A stretch of DNA of 64,000 nt from Lepidostoma basale (GCA_022606425.2 JAHDVF020001574.1:1-64000); one strand, 5' to 3'. Numbered from the stretch's first letter, positions 32,670 to 43,440 are shown. Numbers and translations: made by a program. The notes: generated from the letters alone by a model not told the origin.

Positions 32670-33278
32670 TGTGTGGTGGGTAATAGTTAATAGTATTTGT
32701 CTTCTGAACGTACTTTCACTAATATGAAGGACGTAGATCTCCGAGGAGATCATGTTCGCTACGGACTGATTGCTCTTCATTGATCAATCCACCAATTTCC
32801 ATGATTTATGAAAAAAAAAATCAAACTGGAAGTTGTCAGTAACACAAAAAAAAAACTCCTCGTAAATAAAATAAAAAAATTAAATGGCTACGTACTTCCT
32901 TGTGAAGCGCCCTTGAGGTGAAGTCTTGCAGATAGTATGCGGTAAAAAATCATCCGACTTTATTACTATAATTAAGTTTGTAATTGATAACTTCAATCAA
33001 ACGAATCACTTTGCATCTTTCCAGCAATATTGAATTAATATTTATTGTTTATCGATTGGAACATAAAAAAACACATTGTAAACATGGTTTTGTAGGAAGT
33101 AATCAATTTATGTCATGACATGATATTAGATAATACAAATCACGAAACTGGTTATATTTTTATGTAAAAAAAGGGTGTTACATACAAAAAAAAAACCTTA
33201 CAATGATAATACGCGACCACAAAGTAAAGAAAACTTCGAAAAATTCTATATTATTTTAATTTTAGGTAATTATTGATA
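32670..33278. other. No gene seen
   Basis: AT-rich. 32697-32780 resembles the end of the Jockey-like copy at 29100-29190 (TTGTCTTCTGAACGTACTTT, ATCTCCGAGGAGATCATGTT), a short further fragment on the minus strand. The CR1/L2-like UTR word GCGCCCTTGAGGTGA recurs at about 32917. Confidence 0.5.
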
Positions 33279-33286
33279 CTTTAGGG

Positions 33287-33936
33287 CATAGATGGGCAAC
33301 CGTTGGCCCGCGGAGCTATTTTGTCCGGCCCTGATTCATCTCGGCGAAGTAATAGAGAAATAAAATTATAGTTTAACATTAACATTCGCTATATTTGCTC
33401 GTCCGATGGATTCTGATGTAAATAATGTGCCAGCAAATTGACAGATGGAACTTATTGAGCTTCAGGGGGATTTAGCACTAAAATCACAATTTAACAAAGT
33501 TGCTTTGACGGATTTTTATAAATTATATTTGGAGGAAGAAAAATATACAAATTTACGTACACTTGTAAGAAAAATCATTTGTCTTTTTGGCAGTACATAT
33601 ACTCGTACATGTGAACAGTTTTTTTCGAGGATAAAACACACTAAATCGAAAATTCGAACGAGGATAACACATGAAAATTCCGAAAATTCTATGCGATTAT
33701 CATTAAGCAATACCAACGCCAATATTGATAGTCTCGTAATTCAAGTACAAGGCCAATCTTCACACTAAATTTTGTAATCAGTATATAATATTATGTCGTT
33801 CATTATATAAATAAAAAATATATAAGAAGAAGCAACGTGTTTTATTTAATTTAATATTACCTTATTATGATTAATAATTTGGTCCGGCCCTTAACAGGGA
33901 GGCAGAATGATAATTTGGCCCCAGTTCGAAAGGTTG
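33287..33936 (+). mobile_element. hAT element remnant with 8-bp TSD
   Basis: CTTTAGGG flanks the element exactly at 33279-33286 and 33937-33944, the 8-bp duplication of hAT transposons. The left end CATAGATGGGCAACC and right-end complement CAACCTTTCGAACTGGGG are related, with the right end shortened. Inside, 33445-33768 encodes a transposase C-terminus. Confidence 0.88.
33445..33768 (+). pseudogene. hAT transposase C-terminal fragment
   Basis: 107 codons reading MELIELQGDLALKSQF, LTDFYKLYLEEEKYTNLRTL, LFGSTYTRTCEQFFSRIKHT and RLSLSNTNANIDSLV. The order (short helix, LFGSTYxCEQxFSxMK, TDxHLxxSLR-like) is that of the hATC dimerisation region in GTF2IRD2/SCAND3-like transposases. The catalytic part is missing, so it cannot be an active transposase. 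Confidence 0.85.
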
Positions 33937-33949
33937 CTTTAGGGTATTA

Positions 33950-34190
33950 TACAATATATAAATAATGTTTTTACTTACATTGAAACGTTTTTATATTTAT
34001 TTATAATGGTAAGGATAAGGTAGTATCAAAACCGGTTAGTAATATATCAAGTAATTAAGTGTTTTCAACAAAGCAATAAAATGTATTTTAGTTAATGTAT
34101 TATATATTTTTCATATTTATTGCTTCTTTAAACATATATAATATATATTAAATGATTGTTATACGAAATTACAATATATTTTTTATTTCT
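33950..34190. other. AT-rich, no gene
   Basis: Nothing recognisable. Confidence 0.4.
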
Positions 34191-34540
34191 TCTATGTTCG
34201 CCATACTTAGAGTTGTAGATGTTTTATTTGTCTTTTTCTTTTTTTATGTACTTTGTATATAGGTACTCGTACAACACTATTTAAATTACATATCATACAT
34301 GTTTCGGACCACCAGTCCTAATTCAGTGATAAATGTTATAAAGATACATATTTAAAATATTATAAAATTATTTACAAATATGATCAATTTATTTGTAAAC
34401 AATTTTATAATATTTTTAATATATATCTTTATAATATGTATCACTGAAGAAGGACTGGTTGTCCGAAACATGTCTGATATGTAATCTTAATAGTGTTGTA
34501 TAAACAAAGTACTCGTATATAAAAAAATACAAATATATTT
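34191..34540. repeat. HH1 fold-back with a complete hammerhead
   Basis: The arms mirror each other around about 34385. The left minus-strand motif (34290-34333) has CTGAATT in place of CUGANGA; the right plus-strand motif (34435-34483) is intact. 34191-34235 is the shared outer flank also seen (inverted) at 23960-24010. Confidence 0.85.
34435..34483 (+). ncRNA. Hammerhead ribozyme candidate (HH1), best copy
   Basis: Stem I TATGTATCA (34435-34443) pairs over nine positions, two of them wobble, with TGATATGTA (34475-34483). Box CTGAAGA 34444-34450; an extra A at 34451; stem II GGAC 34452-34455 with GTCC 34461-34464, loop TGGTT; GAAA 34465-34468; palindrome ACATGT 34468-34473; cleavage predicted after C34474. 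All conserved core positions are kept. Activity is inferred. Confidence 0.8.
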
Positions 34541-34597
34541 TTTAAATAAAAAAATTCTTTTGTAATAATTTTAAGTTTAATTCCACTTAATTTTATG

Positions 34598-34770
34598 CCT
34601 TCGACCGGTTTCGGCGGCTCGCTTTTGGGTAATTAAAAAAAAATATTGCGAATGAAAATGTTTGTTTTCTAGAAGTTTTATTTTATTTTATGGGAACATT
34701 TGATATTGACAAAACATGTTATTCCTATAAATTAATGTAAAATTTCTAGAAAATTTAGGTAACAATATTA
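34598..34770. repeat. HH8 half-motif and a TTCTAGAAG fold-back
   Basis: 34598-34635 (minus) keeps GCCGAAACCGGTCGAAGG but no CUGANGA box. 34650-34770 is a short fold-back: GTTTTCTAGAAGTTTTATTT mirrored by TAAAATTTCTAGAAAAT. Confidence 0.6.
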
Positions 34771-35129
34771 TATGATATATTTTTTAACGCAAGTAGTTAT
34801 GTATTTGTTTATAAATTCTGTATTTGGTTAGTAAGCAGTCTTCAAGAACAGGCGGCAAAAAATGTTTTAATGCAAATATACTGCTAATCATTCCGAGAAA
34901 AACGTTATAAGACCTTGTGTGGGGTCGCACACGGACCTTCAGTCTCCGGTGACCCCAGCGAATTATATTAAAATGGTCCAGAACACGTCCTCTTATTCAT
35001 TTTATAAAAATTTACATACACAAACATTTATATGGTGATCTGATACGATTCATTCGTTCTTAGGTCGTGAATTCGCGGTATTGTATAGAATTACGTTGTT
35101 TATTTGGATGATTCGTTGTGTTTCCAGGA
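34771..35129. other. No gene seen
   Basis: A slightly GC-richer patch at 34915-35000; no recognised domain. Confidence 0.35.
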
Positions 35130-35792
35130 TTCAATTCAATTCAATTCAATTCAATTTATTTTTAAATCATAAACATTACAGTATTAAACCAAGGCGCTTA
35201 TGACTATACAGGTAGGTAAAAAAATAATTTATTTTAAACAGTAAATACCATAAAGAAATTTAAAAATAGACAAAAACACAACAAACACCAGATAATTAAA
35301 AAATAAAGACCAAATAAATAATTAGAAACAATAAGAAGAACAACACATTATTTAAGAGATAGATGTTTTCTGAGGGAAGCCTCACTATCGTGAAAGATGT
35401 CCACATCCGAAGAGATGCGATTTAGAAGGATTATTGCCCTGCCCACGGGCATAACTTTAGGTAAATTGGTTCTACACAGTGGCAGGTGAAATAATCTATG
35501 TTGCCTTTGTCGCAGATAATTGTCAGGGACAAACAAAGTCAAGTCATTCAAAATATCCGAGTTATGTATTCGACCACGATGCAGTTGAAAAAAATGAACA
35601 CCCAAATGGATAGTTCGTCTAATTTCTAATGATTGGTAGTCCAGCATACCCAGCAAGAAATCAGTTGGGTACAGCCAGGGGTAATAACCGTTATCTTTGA
35701 GGTACAAAAAACGTAAGAACTTTTTTTGTACCTTTTCAATCAACAGGCAATATTTATTTTCATGTGGTGCCCACACCAGTGTACCAAAGGAT
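35130..35792 (-). mobile_element. Jockey-like LINE 3' end with (TTGAA)n tail
   Basis: 142 open codons on the minus strand: WAPHENKYCLLIEKVQKKFL, DNGYYPWLYPTDFLLGMLDY, RQRQHRLFHLPLCRTNLPKV and MPVGRAIILLNRISSDVDIF. After the stop comes a ~200-bp UTR and, at 35131-35157, a TTGAA pentanucleotide tail. Same family as 28963-29614 but from a different subfamily (different tail unit). The open frame suggests moderate age. Confidence 0.87.
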
Positions 35793-35811
35793 GGACAGTC
35801 CTTCTTCTATG

Positions 35812-35862
35812 CCCAAATTTGTGCATAGATGAAGGACTGAATAAGGACCGAAACATGTCTGC
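35812..35862 (+). repeat. Hammerhead-like arm, degenerate
   Basis: AGATGAAGGACTGAA then GACCGAAACATGTCTG: GAAACATGTC is kept, but stem II does not pair. TAAAATGTTGTGATAATTA downstream resembles other arms. Confidence 0.45.
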
Positions 35863-35917
35863 AATTAAATCTATAATAAAATGTTGTGATAATTATAGTG
35901 CTTTTACATCTATTCAA

Positions 35918-36012
35918 ACTTGTACTTGGATTTGTATCTTCTAACATACAGAGGTTCAGCTCTAATGGTTATTCTTCTTACGTCTGTTGAAAACATTGTT
36001 GGAAATGTGAGT
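35918..36012 (+). repeat. TTGGAC-tailed repeat fragment
   Basis: ACTTGTACTTGGATTTGTAT, AGAGGTTCAGCTCTAATGGT and ACATTGTTGGAAATGTGA match other copies. Confidence 0.65.
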
Positions 36013-37125
36013 TAGTTAGTGCGAGGGGTACATCTGTGTGGCTCAATATACGAGTACGAGTACTCGTATATATGCTCTTCGATCAGGTGTCGAGAGAGAG
36101 GAGTGCGATGGAAGAAACTTAGAAAGAATGTGTAGAAAATTTATCAGTCGAATTTATTATGTCTCTTCCCTCCCTCTTGTGCTTCCTGCTGTGCATTATT
36201 TCTTTTTTTATTCTTTCTCTAACATATGTTATTTATGTATCAATCGTGTATTTTCTTTTGCTGTTGTATTGCTATGTGTGTACGGCGGGACATCGAGGGA
36301 GAGTAGCGTAGCTTAAATGTGGTCTGGGTTCCCTTTGGTTGCAAATATACATAAATTATTATTATTATTATTTAATTTTAACGTAAGTCCCGCATGGACG
36401 GGGGACGGGCCTAGGGAGTGCACGAGTGAAGCTGACAAAAGGCGCCTATAACAGCTTCGGGTAAGGGAAGGGAGCCCTCAATGGCTCGGCCATATCAAAA
36501 GTCCAGTTTTAATGGTTAAATATGTGTTCATTGTCATGTCAATCGTCTGCAATGATTATATGATGTTATTATCATGTAGTTGTACCTAGCAACGCGTTAT
36601 TGTGGTTCAGTCTAGTTAAATGATTTAGGTGTCAAATAGTGATACAATATTCCCCACTCGAGACCACCGACCCATACCTAAGCACACTCTTGTCCCAATC
36701 GGTTCTGTACCTAGGTTCAACCGGCCCTAATCCATGGACACTCCTTATCACTGTTCGACAATCTCCATTTCGTCCAAGGTCACCCACGATCCCTCCACAT
36801 ATCTCACTACCCTGGTAGTCAGGTGCAAATGTCGGACCGAACCCACCACATCCTCCAAGAAACCTCCTTCTCACCATCCAACAATATCTAACCTCTACAT
36901 CCAATAAAGAAATTTCCGACATGTGGGAAAGAATAGCTTCTGGGCTGGAATTCCCAAGAAGACGATATCCAAAGTAAAAGCACGCGCGTATTCGAATGCA
37001 ACGTTATGTATAAAAATAAAGCAATCAGTGTATAACTTTCGGAGATTTTAGATTTTGAAAACGAATATTTACATTTTTATTTATATATCATCGATATTTG
37101 AAATGGATTTTCTATGTTTAAAAGA
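36013..37125. other. No assigned gene; GC-rich patches
   Basis: 36390-36480 and 36630-36960 are clearly GC-richer than the surroundings and open on the minus strand (36632-36922), but neither translation shows a known domain. Probably old repeats of families with no other copy here. Confidence 0.35.
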
Positions 37126-37127
37126 TG

Positions 37128-37585
37128 CCCTATCTTCTTCCTCAGCCTATTCCCGTCCACTCCTGGACAAAGGCCTCCTTCATTCGCTTCCATGTCACTC
37201 TGTCCTGTGCAGACTGAATCCAGGTTATTCCGACATGTCTGTTCAGATCATCCTTCTACCATAGTTGCGGTCGCCCTGCACTTCTCTTTGCCGTCCACGG
37301 TCTCTAAGTCAGCAGTCTTTTTGTCCAGTTTTTCATCTGAGCTTCTGGCTACGTGGCATTGCCATTTTAGAGTCGCCACCCGGTGGATGATGTCAGTGAC
37401 CTTTGTTTTTCTCTCACCGTATCGTTACTGACTCTGTCTCTTAGGTTTATTACTGACATGACTCTTTCCATGGTTCTTTGGGTCACTTGTAGTTTCTCGG
37501 CACTTTGTTTGGACAATGTGACAGTTTCAAGACCATAAGTACCAACTGGCAGAACGCAGGCTTCATAGACGAATTTGAATTAAAG
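37128..37585 (-). mobile_element. LINE-D copy
   Basis: Minus strand: VCVLPVGTYGLETVTLSKQS, LRDRVSNDTVREKTKVTDII, HRVATLKWQCHVARSSD across frame breaks, then RQWTGIG-like ends. Pairs with the plus-strand copy at 16860-17345. Confidence 0.8.
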
Positions 37586-37589
37586 TTAA

Positions 37590-38090
37590 TTGCATCGTAC
37601 GCAGACTTCACTTCATATAATGATAATATTTTTCCTTAGATACTGACTGGCAGTGTTTATAGCCGCTGGGTTTTTCCGATGGCGAGATGTAAACACATTC
37701 GTGGTCCATTGTGAACGACCAGTGAACATTTTAATGCTCGATTGTCTGATAAGTGATTATCAATTACTCTTCAGGTACTTGAAGTCGTGAATACATTATT
37801 TCCATGCCTCCTCACTGCTAATACGAGTATACGTACATATATTAGATTTTTTTTATAAATTTAACGAATGGCGGTTTTAATCTTGATAATCTCAGATTAT
37901 TGCATCGAAAATTTGGTATTTAAAAAATGTTTTTGTCATACATGGGTATGTAAAAATATATCCTCGATTGGAAATTTTAGAATGTTGGATGGAGAAAAAA
38001 AAGCTCTTTTGGTGGCTTAAAGAAAGACAAGGATTTAGAAGGTTGGCGATTGAGATTACTAATATATTAGAATTTAATTTATTTTTGGGT
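37590..38090. other. No gene seen
   Basis: AT-rich without recognisable features. Confidence 0.4.
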
Positions 38091-38092
38091 AT

Positions 38093-38830
38093 ATAATGGT
38101 TAAGAAAGTACACGTTAACGATGTGAATGAAGTAAGTCGTGAGAGACTGTGGAAAACTTGGCATGACCAAATACAGTAGAACTTGGATAATTGGAACCTG
38201 GTTAATTGGCAAAACTCTATAATTGGCAGAAAAGTTCCGGTTCCACCCCCTTGGAGCACTAAAACCTCTTTAATTGAAAAAAAGAAACCTGTTTAATTGA
38301 ACTCGACATTCTGGCCCTAAACTTCTGTAATTGAAGAGCACTACCTTCTCGATCTCTGTAAACTGACAACTCCTCAGTATTTGTTCTGAACTCATTGAAG
38401 GTGATCCATTTTAGATAGCAATGTTTCACAAACGTAAATATAACGGCCTGGATTTGAGCTCGAAACTAAAACGAATCCAAGAATTTGACGCCGGTAAATC
38501 TCCCATAAGAGGCCCATACGAGTATAACTGATTTTTTCAAGCCACAATAATTAAATATATTGTTTGTATGTGTATGTACTATAACAATATACTTAGAAAC
38601 ATTTCTTAATGATTGTTTTGTGCATTTTAATGATTGTTTTGTTTTTATTGCTTTTTTGTTTTTGATTAATCAATTACTAAAAGGTGTCCATGTTCGAAAT
38701 CGGAACAATCGATAAGCTTACGTGAAACGGTGTATGCATGTAGAAGAGTCGCGGGAATTATGACAGGATTGAACAGTGTGGCGGTCCCTCCTCTATGCCT
38801 ACCCCTGAAGGGAAAAGGCGTGATGGCTAA
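38093..38830 (+). mobile_element. LINE-A copy split by a pogo-like element
   Basis: 38093-38173 reads MVKKVHVNDVNEVSRERLW and KTWHDQ; 38665-38830 resumes at INQLLKGVHVRNRNNR and MHVEESREL and ends GCGTGATGGCTAATTAG. The break falls exactly at the CATGACCAAA|TTAATCAA point of the intact copy. Confidence 0.82.
38174..38664 (+). mobile_element. pogo/Tigger-like insertion with N-terminal transposase remnant
   Basis: Starts CAGTAGAACTTGGATAATTG directly after TA. 38421-38531 encodes MFHKRKYNGLDLSSKLKRIQ then EFDAGKSP, the psq/CENP-B-like helix-turn-helix that begins pogo and Tigger transposases; a stop follows. The right terminal repeat is missing, so it is a truncated non-autonomous copy. Confidence 0.75.
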
Positions 38831-38834
38831 TTAG

Positions 38835-39397
38835 TTATTTTCAGCTGTGATTGAATCGTAAGATTTAGACAAACATGCAAAATGGTTTGATGGTAATTTA
38901 AAAGGCTTCTCTTTGTATTATCGCGATTGTTTAGAGAGATGTACATGCTTGTCCAATTAGAATTATTTGCTTATCAGTCAATATTCCTTGCAACGATGAC
39001 ATTACCAAAATCACAATGTAAAAGGTTGAGATTTTTAAACGCATAAGTAAGAACTATTGTTTTTGTCGAAGATTTAATTAGCAGAAAATTTTAATTTTCC
39101 CCCGTTCAAGGTTCGAGATTTGTTTGTGTCTTCTGTATTTGGAAATTACCATTCGTGTTTTACAAACTGTTGTTTTTCCTTTGTTTACAAAAAGTCTTGT
39201 ATTAAAGAGTGAAAAAACCATACACCATTGAAAACAAATGACGCTGAAAATAATATTGAATAATACTGTCAACACGATTGTTATTCAATACATTCCTTAT
39301 TGTATAATTATTACTGCTCTTAAAAATATTTATGAATGTGGCCATATATTTTCGTATAAATAATTTATTATGTCCCCCGTTTTAGTCAATACTAATC
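38835..39397. other. No gene seen
   Basis: AT-rich. Confidence 0.4.
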
Positions 39398-39522
39398 TTT
39401 GGCGACCTTCATGGCAGAGTGGCAAGAGTTATGACTGCCACACCGAAAGTATCGGGTTCGTCTTTGGTCAGATCTGGAATTCACGTGACAATAAAATGGC
39501 GATAGATTAGCTACCTATAACG
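39398..39522 (+). mobile_element. SINE-1 copy, decayed head
   Basis: A-box-like TGGCAGAGTGG and CTGCCACACCGAAAG are present; the B box is deleted to GGGTTCGTC. The body (ATTCACGTGACAATAAAATG, TAGATTAGCTACCTAT) ends where LINE-D begins. Confidence 0.75.
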
Positions 39523-39524
39523 GT

Positions 39525-39662
39525 TTCTGGTATGGAGACAGCGCACAGGATTCCATAGAGTTGGACGTTCTGGACCAACGACATTTTCAGGATTGCTGGA
39601 CGTGGATGGATGAGAGCGGCATTGGATAGGGGACAGTGGCGTGCTTTGGGTAAGACCCACGT
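39525..39662 (+). mobile_element. LINE-D 3' end
   Basis: Matches 4370-4562: TTTCTGG, RIAGRGWMRAALDRGQWRA and LGKTHVKN. The QQW end is replaced by the next element. Confidence 0.7.
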
Positions 39663-39671
39663 TAAGAATCT

Positions 39672-40050
39672 TCTTCTTCTTAGAGTGCTACGTCAGGTCC
39701 CCCCCACGCGACATCGGGTATCACCCTGGCGTAGGCCTCTCTGTCCTGTGGCAGACGGAACAACTCTCCCACTCCCCAAATTCCGGTCCACTCCTTGATA
39801 TTCTGGAGCCAGGACATCTGGGGTCTTTTTGCATCGCGCCTACCTTCGATCTTCCCTTTCATGATGGGGTGCAACAGATCATATTTCTCGTTGCGGAGAA
39901 TGTGTCCCAAATATGCCATCTTTCTAGACTTCAGATGAGACAACAATTCTCTTCCCACTCTGGCTCTACGTAGCACCTCATTATTGGTGATCATATCAGT
40001 CCATGATATCCGCAAAATTCTACGATGGAGCCACATTTCAAGTGCTTCAT
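39672..40050 (-). mobile_element. RTE/BovB-like LINE-G C-terminus
   Basis: 118 open codons on the minus strand: MWLHRRILRISWTDMITNNE, RKMAYLGHILRNEKYDLLHP, IMKGKIEGRRDAKRPQMSWL and QNIKEWTGIWGVGELFRLPQ. The GHxLRNxKY and KGRRxxGRxxxSWLxNIxxW motifs are RTE/BovB hallmarks. Homologous to 25196-25352 and 53775-54005. Confidence 0.87.
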
Positions 40051-40078
40051 ATTAAGAATAAAAATATTTAAAGCTGTG

Positions 40079-40305
40079 CTACACTGTTGTAAACAAGTTC
40101 CCAACAGGGGTCACCTTGGTGGGAAGCTTGTGGAGCCCACGGTTTGTGTTTGCGACCACACTGGTTTACAACAAGGCTCCCACCCCATAAAACGGCGGCA
40201 TCCACACGCAGTTTACAACGCGCGTCCGTCCACAAAGGTTGTTGAAGGTCAAACGAATTTTTGTTGCAAACCGCCGGTGGAGACCGATGTGGAGGGCTTG
40301 TTTAC
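40079..40305. mobile_element. Possible MITE, ~226 bp, GC-rich
   Basis: ACTGTTGTAAACAAG at the left end is exactly mirrored by CTTGTTTACAACAGT at the right. The interior is much GC-richer than the surroundings. No clear target duplication, so the class is unassigned. Confidence 0.55.
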
Positions 40306-40927
40306 AACAGTCTGGCAGGGGTTTTAGAGTTAAAACACATGCGCCCTTGAGGTGATTACATCACACATGGTGGGGTGCAATGTTAAGCAGATAAATTTTA
40401 AGCTACTTGAATTATCTTTCTGATTTCGAATATGAATGATTGAACGCTTTAAAAATACTCCAGCGTCTTACGAGGATGTCATAAATTGGCTCCTGTTTAG
40501 CGATTTTATAATTGAACAAATGTTTGAATCTATGGAACATCACAATTTTAATACTTGCGCATTGTTTACACAATGTCACCGCGCGTATTGTTGCCATTGT
40601 TTATTCAATGTGTTATTATTTTTTAAGCTGACGTCTCGGGTGTTTACTTTGAATGCGGGCAGGAACCATGAAAGCATTGTCTGAAAACGCCGATCATTTC
40701 GAAGTAAACGTATGAGTTGTTAGAGATGATACACGTAGTGAAAATATATAATCAGAAAACAATGAAAAATTTTATGTTGAAAGTAGATTTACCTATGCTG
40801 ATTGTCGTACACTCGTATTTGACGGTTTTGCATTTTTTTAAATACGTATTTTTTAAATCTGCAAATTATTTAATTTAATTATTATTATTTTGAATATACT
40901 ATTCATACACATAAATAAATATTTCTT
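40306..40927. other. No gene seen
   Basis: Begins with another copy of the CR1/L2-like UTR word GCGCCCTTGAGGTGATTACA at about 40341; the rest is AT-rich. Confidence 0.45.
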
Positions 40928-41190
40928 CTTCTTTTTCTTCATTGCTGTAGACCTATGTAGTCCAGAGGGTTGCTCCTCCATATCCAGCTGTCCTTCCATA
41001 TTTTAGGAGTTCTTCTACGAGGAGTTCCGTGAGGCCGATTATGTAGTGCAATATAGGGGAGGCTGGTGGTGTTCATTCCTTGGATATGACCGTTCTCTTA
41101 AGTGTCTACTCCATCTTATAAAATTCTCAGCCTCACACATATTTCATTTTCTGTTTTTCCTCACGAACTCCCTTAGTAGTACAGAAAGAA
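40928..41190 (-). mobile_element. LINE-C fragment
   Basis: Same subfamily as 2996-3575 (minus strand; the DTTSLPYIALHNRPHGTPR region and GRxPKxWKDSW), broken into several frames. Confidence 0.7.
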
Positions 41191-41399
41191 GAAACCGTTT
41201 GGACACACAATAGCCCTGGACGGAATCATAACACTGTAAAAATCTAACATAATCATCTCATTTAGGTAAAAAAACTCTCTTAAAACATTGTGGGTCTCAG
41301 GTACAGAAATCTTTATTCAATAAATCAATTCTGTGTGTTCAAAGATAAATAAAATTCTATACGAGAATTTCTATTTGAATAATTTATAAGTTTAAAAAA

Positions 41400-41560
41400 A
41401 AAATTATAATTAATATTAATGAAAACGTCTGTTTTCTAAAAGTTTTATTATATTTTATGTGAATGACATGTTACGCTTGTTTGAGACATAAAATATAATA
41501 AAACTTCTAGAAAACAAAATTTTTCATTCGTATTAATTATTTAATAAAGAATTTTAGATC
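41400..41560. repeat. TTCTAGAAG-family fold-back
   Basis: AAAACGTCTGTTTTCTAAAA at the left is mirrored by CTTCTAGAAAACAAAATTT at the right; the centre reads GAATGACATGTTACGC. The downstream word ATTATTTAATAAAGAATTTT is shared with 30850. Confidence 0.75.
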
Positions 41561-41605
41561 ATTGTTAAAGAATCAATTATATTTAAAATTATCCCATTTG
41601 TTTTT

Positions 41606-41811
41606 GAATGTATAAAAATACTTGTAGACAAATACTGGATTTTACCCATTGCGGGTTAATCATTTTTAAGGATTAATTGTATCTCAATAGAGACGAAGAT
41701 GTAAATTGTTTTTTGGAAACAGAATATGGTAGTCGAGGCTTTTACAGGACTTATGACCTGTCAATGGTTGGGTTAAGCGATCGCTTTATGTTTACAGCAT
41801 TCCCTATAATG
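41606..41811 (+). repeat. Partial copy of the inverted-repeat element of 10261-10554
   Basis: Shares CTTGTAGACAAATACTGGAT, AAGGATTAATTGTATCTCAA and CAGAATATGGTAGTCGAGGC with the 10-kb copy, then follows its complementary right half (ACAGGACTTATGACCTGTCA). It lacks the LINE-A insertion. Confidence 0.78.
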
Positions 41812-42240
41812 TATATAAGTATTATGAATAATCAATTATAATAATACATTATAAAATATTTCTATTTTTTTTTATACAATATAGGTAAAAGTCACCAATT
41901 CCGGATCTTTTCATAAAGTCAATCAATCATGATGGAGATTTTATATACAATATAATATATGGAGAATGTGATTATTTACCGCAGCCATTTATTGCTGGTA
42001 TTTCTATCCGGTTGGCAGGTACTTCGGGAAATCATATTGGAATTTCATAGGAGTTATTGATTGAATATTCCAAGAAAAAATTCTTTTGGTTGAATTTCAG
42101 AGAAAACAGCTGGATTTTTCACACAAGTTTTTTTTGTCGCATTATGGTATTTTACGATATATCCGTAATTACCAAAATCGAACAAAAAATATTTAATATG
42201 ATGTTTTCGAGAATCGTCATCATTTTCGTAAAACTACTGT
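41812..42240. other. AT-rich, no gene
   Basis: Nothing recognisable. Confidence 0.4.
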
Positions 42241-42244
42241 CATC

Positions 42245-43095
42245 ATCATCCTAGGAAGACTGTCTTTCACGGTCGTGGATCCTCATGTGGCTAAAGAGTC
42301 CAGTCATGGACCCACACACTCTGGGGCATCAAGAGCAGAGGAAGACTTTGGCAGTGGAACCGTATTCCGATTGTCTCTCCTTTCGTCTCCTCTTCTCGGT
42401 GGCATCGTCTCTGCGTTATGTTTATGTACTATTATTCTCCACCTAGGTCTGTCTTCTGTAGTCTTTTATGCACTGTCGATGTTTTTCCTTTGGAGGTTCG
42501 CGTTTAGGGAGTCTTTGAAGCGTTTTTTTCTCACCTTCTGTGTGAACATTTCCCTTGAGTCAGCTGAGAATACAGAGTTTTCCTTGGGAGTCTAGTTTCA
42601 GGCATTCTTTTGTCATGGCCAACGCAGTCCAGTTGACATTGACCTCACCAAGAATACTGTCATTTGTCCGTTTATCCTAAATCCAAGGATTCTAAATTTG
42701 AAATGGCAGGAAAAAAGGCAAAACTACTGTACTGGGTTTTCCAGGACATCTGTTTTCTGCTCATTGACTTAAATACTATATATATACTTCAGGTATTAAC
42801 TCTAATTATCGTGTCAAGAATCTTCTCAAGCCATCTAAGGTGTTGTCATTATGCTTCTTGTTTTAGGACTTTCGGTCTGTCACCTTTCGGGTTAAGTTCC
42901 CTCTCAAAAGGTGGACTGCCAGCTGTCCTTGTCTTGTCTTTTTGGGGTCTGCTTGAGGTAAACTGTTCCTTGGTGTTTTTACGGCCATTCTGGTCAAATG
43001 GTTATTCCAGAACCTTATTCTCTGTCGTCTCCATATTACAACATCCCCGGGGAGCGAAGGAATGGAGTATTCATTTACTCCATTCTCCATGAATA
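42245..43095 (-). mobile_element. Degraded LINE with terminal C2H2 finger
   Basis: The minus strand starts WRRQRIRFWNNHLTRMA, passes VNVNWTALAMTKECLKLDSQ, and ends with a finger reading SMTGLFSHMRIHDRER. The order (GHxxRM-like, DLKxxxI-like, C2H2) fits RTE-type LINE C-termini. Many stops; 42690-42830 is unrelated. The cysteine pair region has an internal stop. Confidence 0.55.
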
Positions 43096-43194
43096 CCCTT
43101 CTAACATTTAACTTTAATCTCCAAAGTCCCCAACCCCACTAGTAGCCCAACAATATTTAGTTATGCCTACTGCCATTGTATGATACGAGTACTT

Positions 43195-43440
43195 CACAAA
43201 TTTGTGGTTAATGTTATCACAAATTTGTGGCGGGTTGGATGTTAGCATCAACAGGTGTTCCAATTTTTTTTTCGTTTGTGTGGAGAGTTTTGACAACTGT
43301 TAAAAAAATCATGGTTCCTAAAATCCCGGAAATTAATTTTAACAGTTGTCAAAACTCTCCACATAAACGAAAAAAATATTATGACATCTGATGATGCCAA
43401 CATCGGCAAAACAGATTTCGCGAAAAAAAATATGTGATAC
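43195..43440. repeat. HH2-related fold-back
   Basis: A 33-bp inner inverted repeat (CGTTTGTGTGGAGAGTTTTG at 43273, mirrored at 43350-43369) lies between a decayed left motif and a plus-strand motif at 43383-43420: CTGATGA, an extra T, stem II GCC/GGC, then AAAAC, where the conserved G has mutated to A. Confidence 0.7.

Noticed and set aside
36632..36922. A host gene in the GC-rich patch
   Set aside because: Open on the minus strand but with no domain or splice signals; most likely an unidentified repeat.
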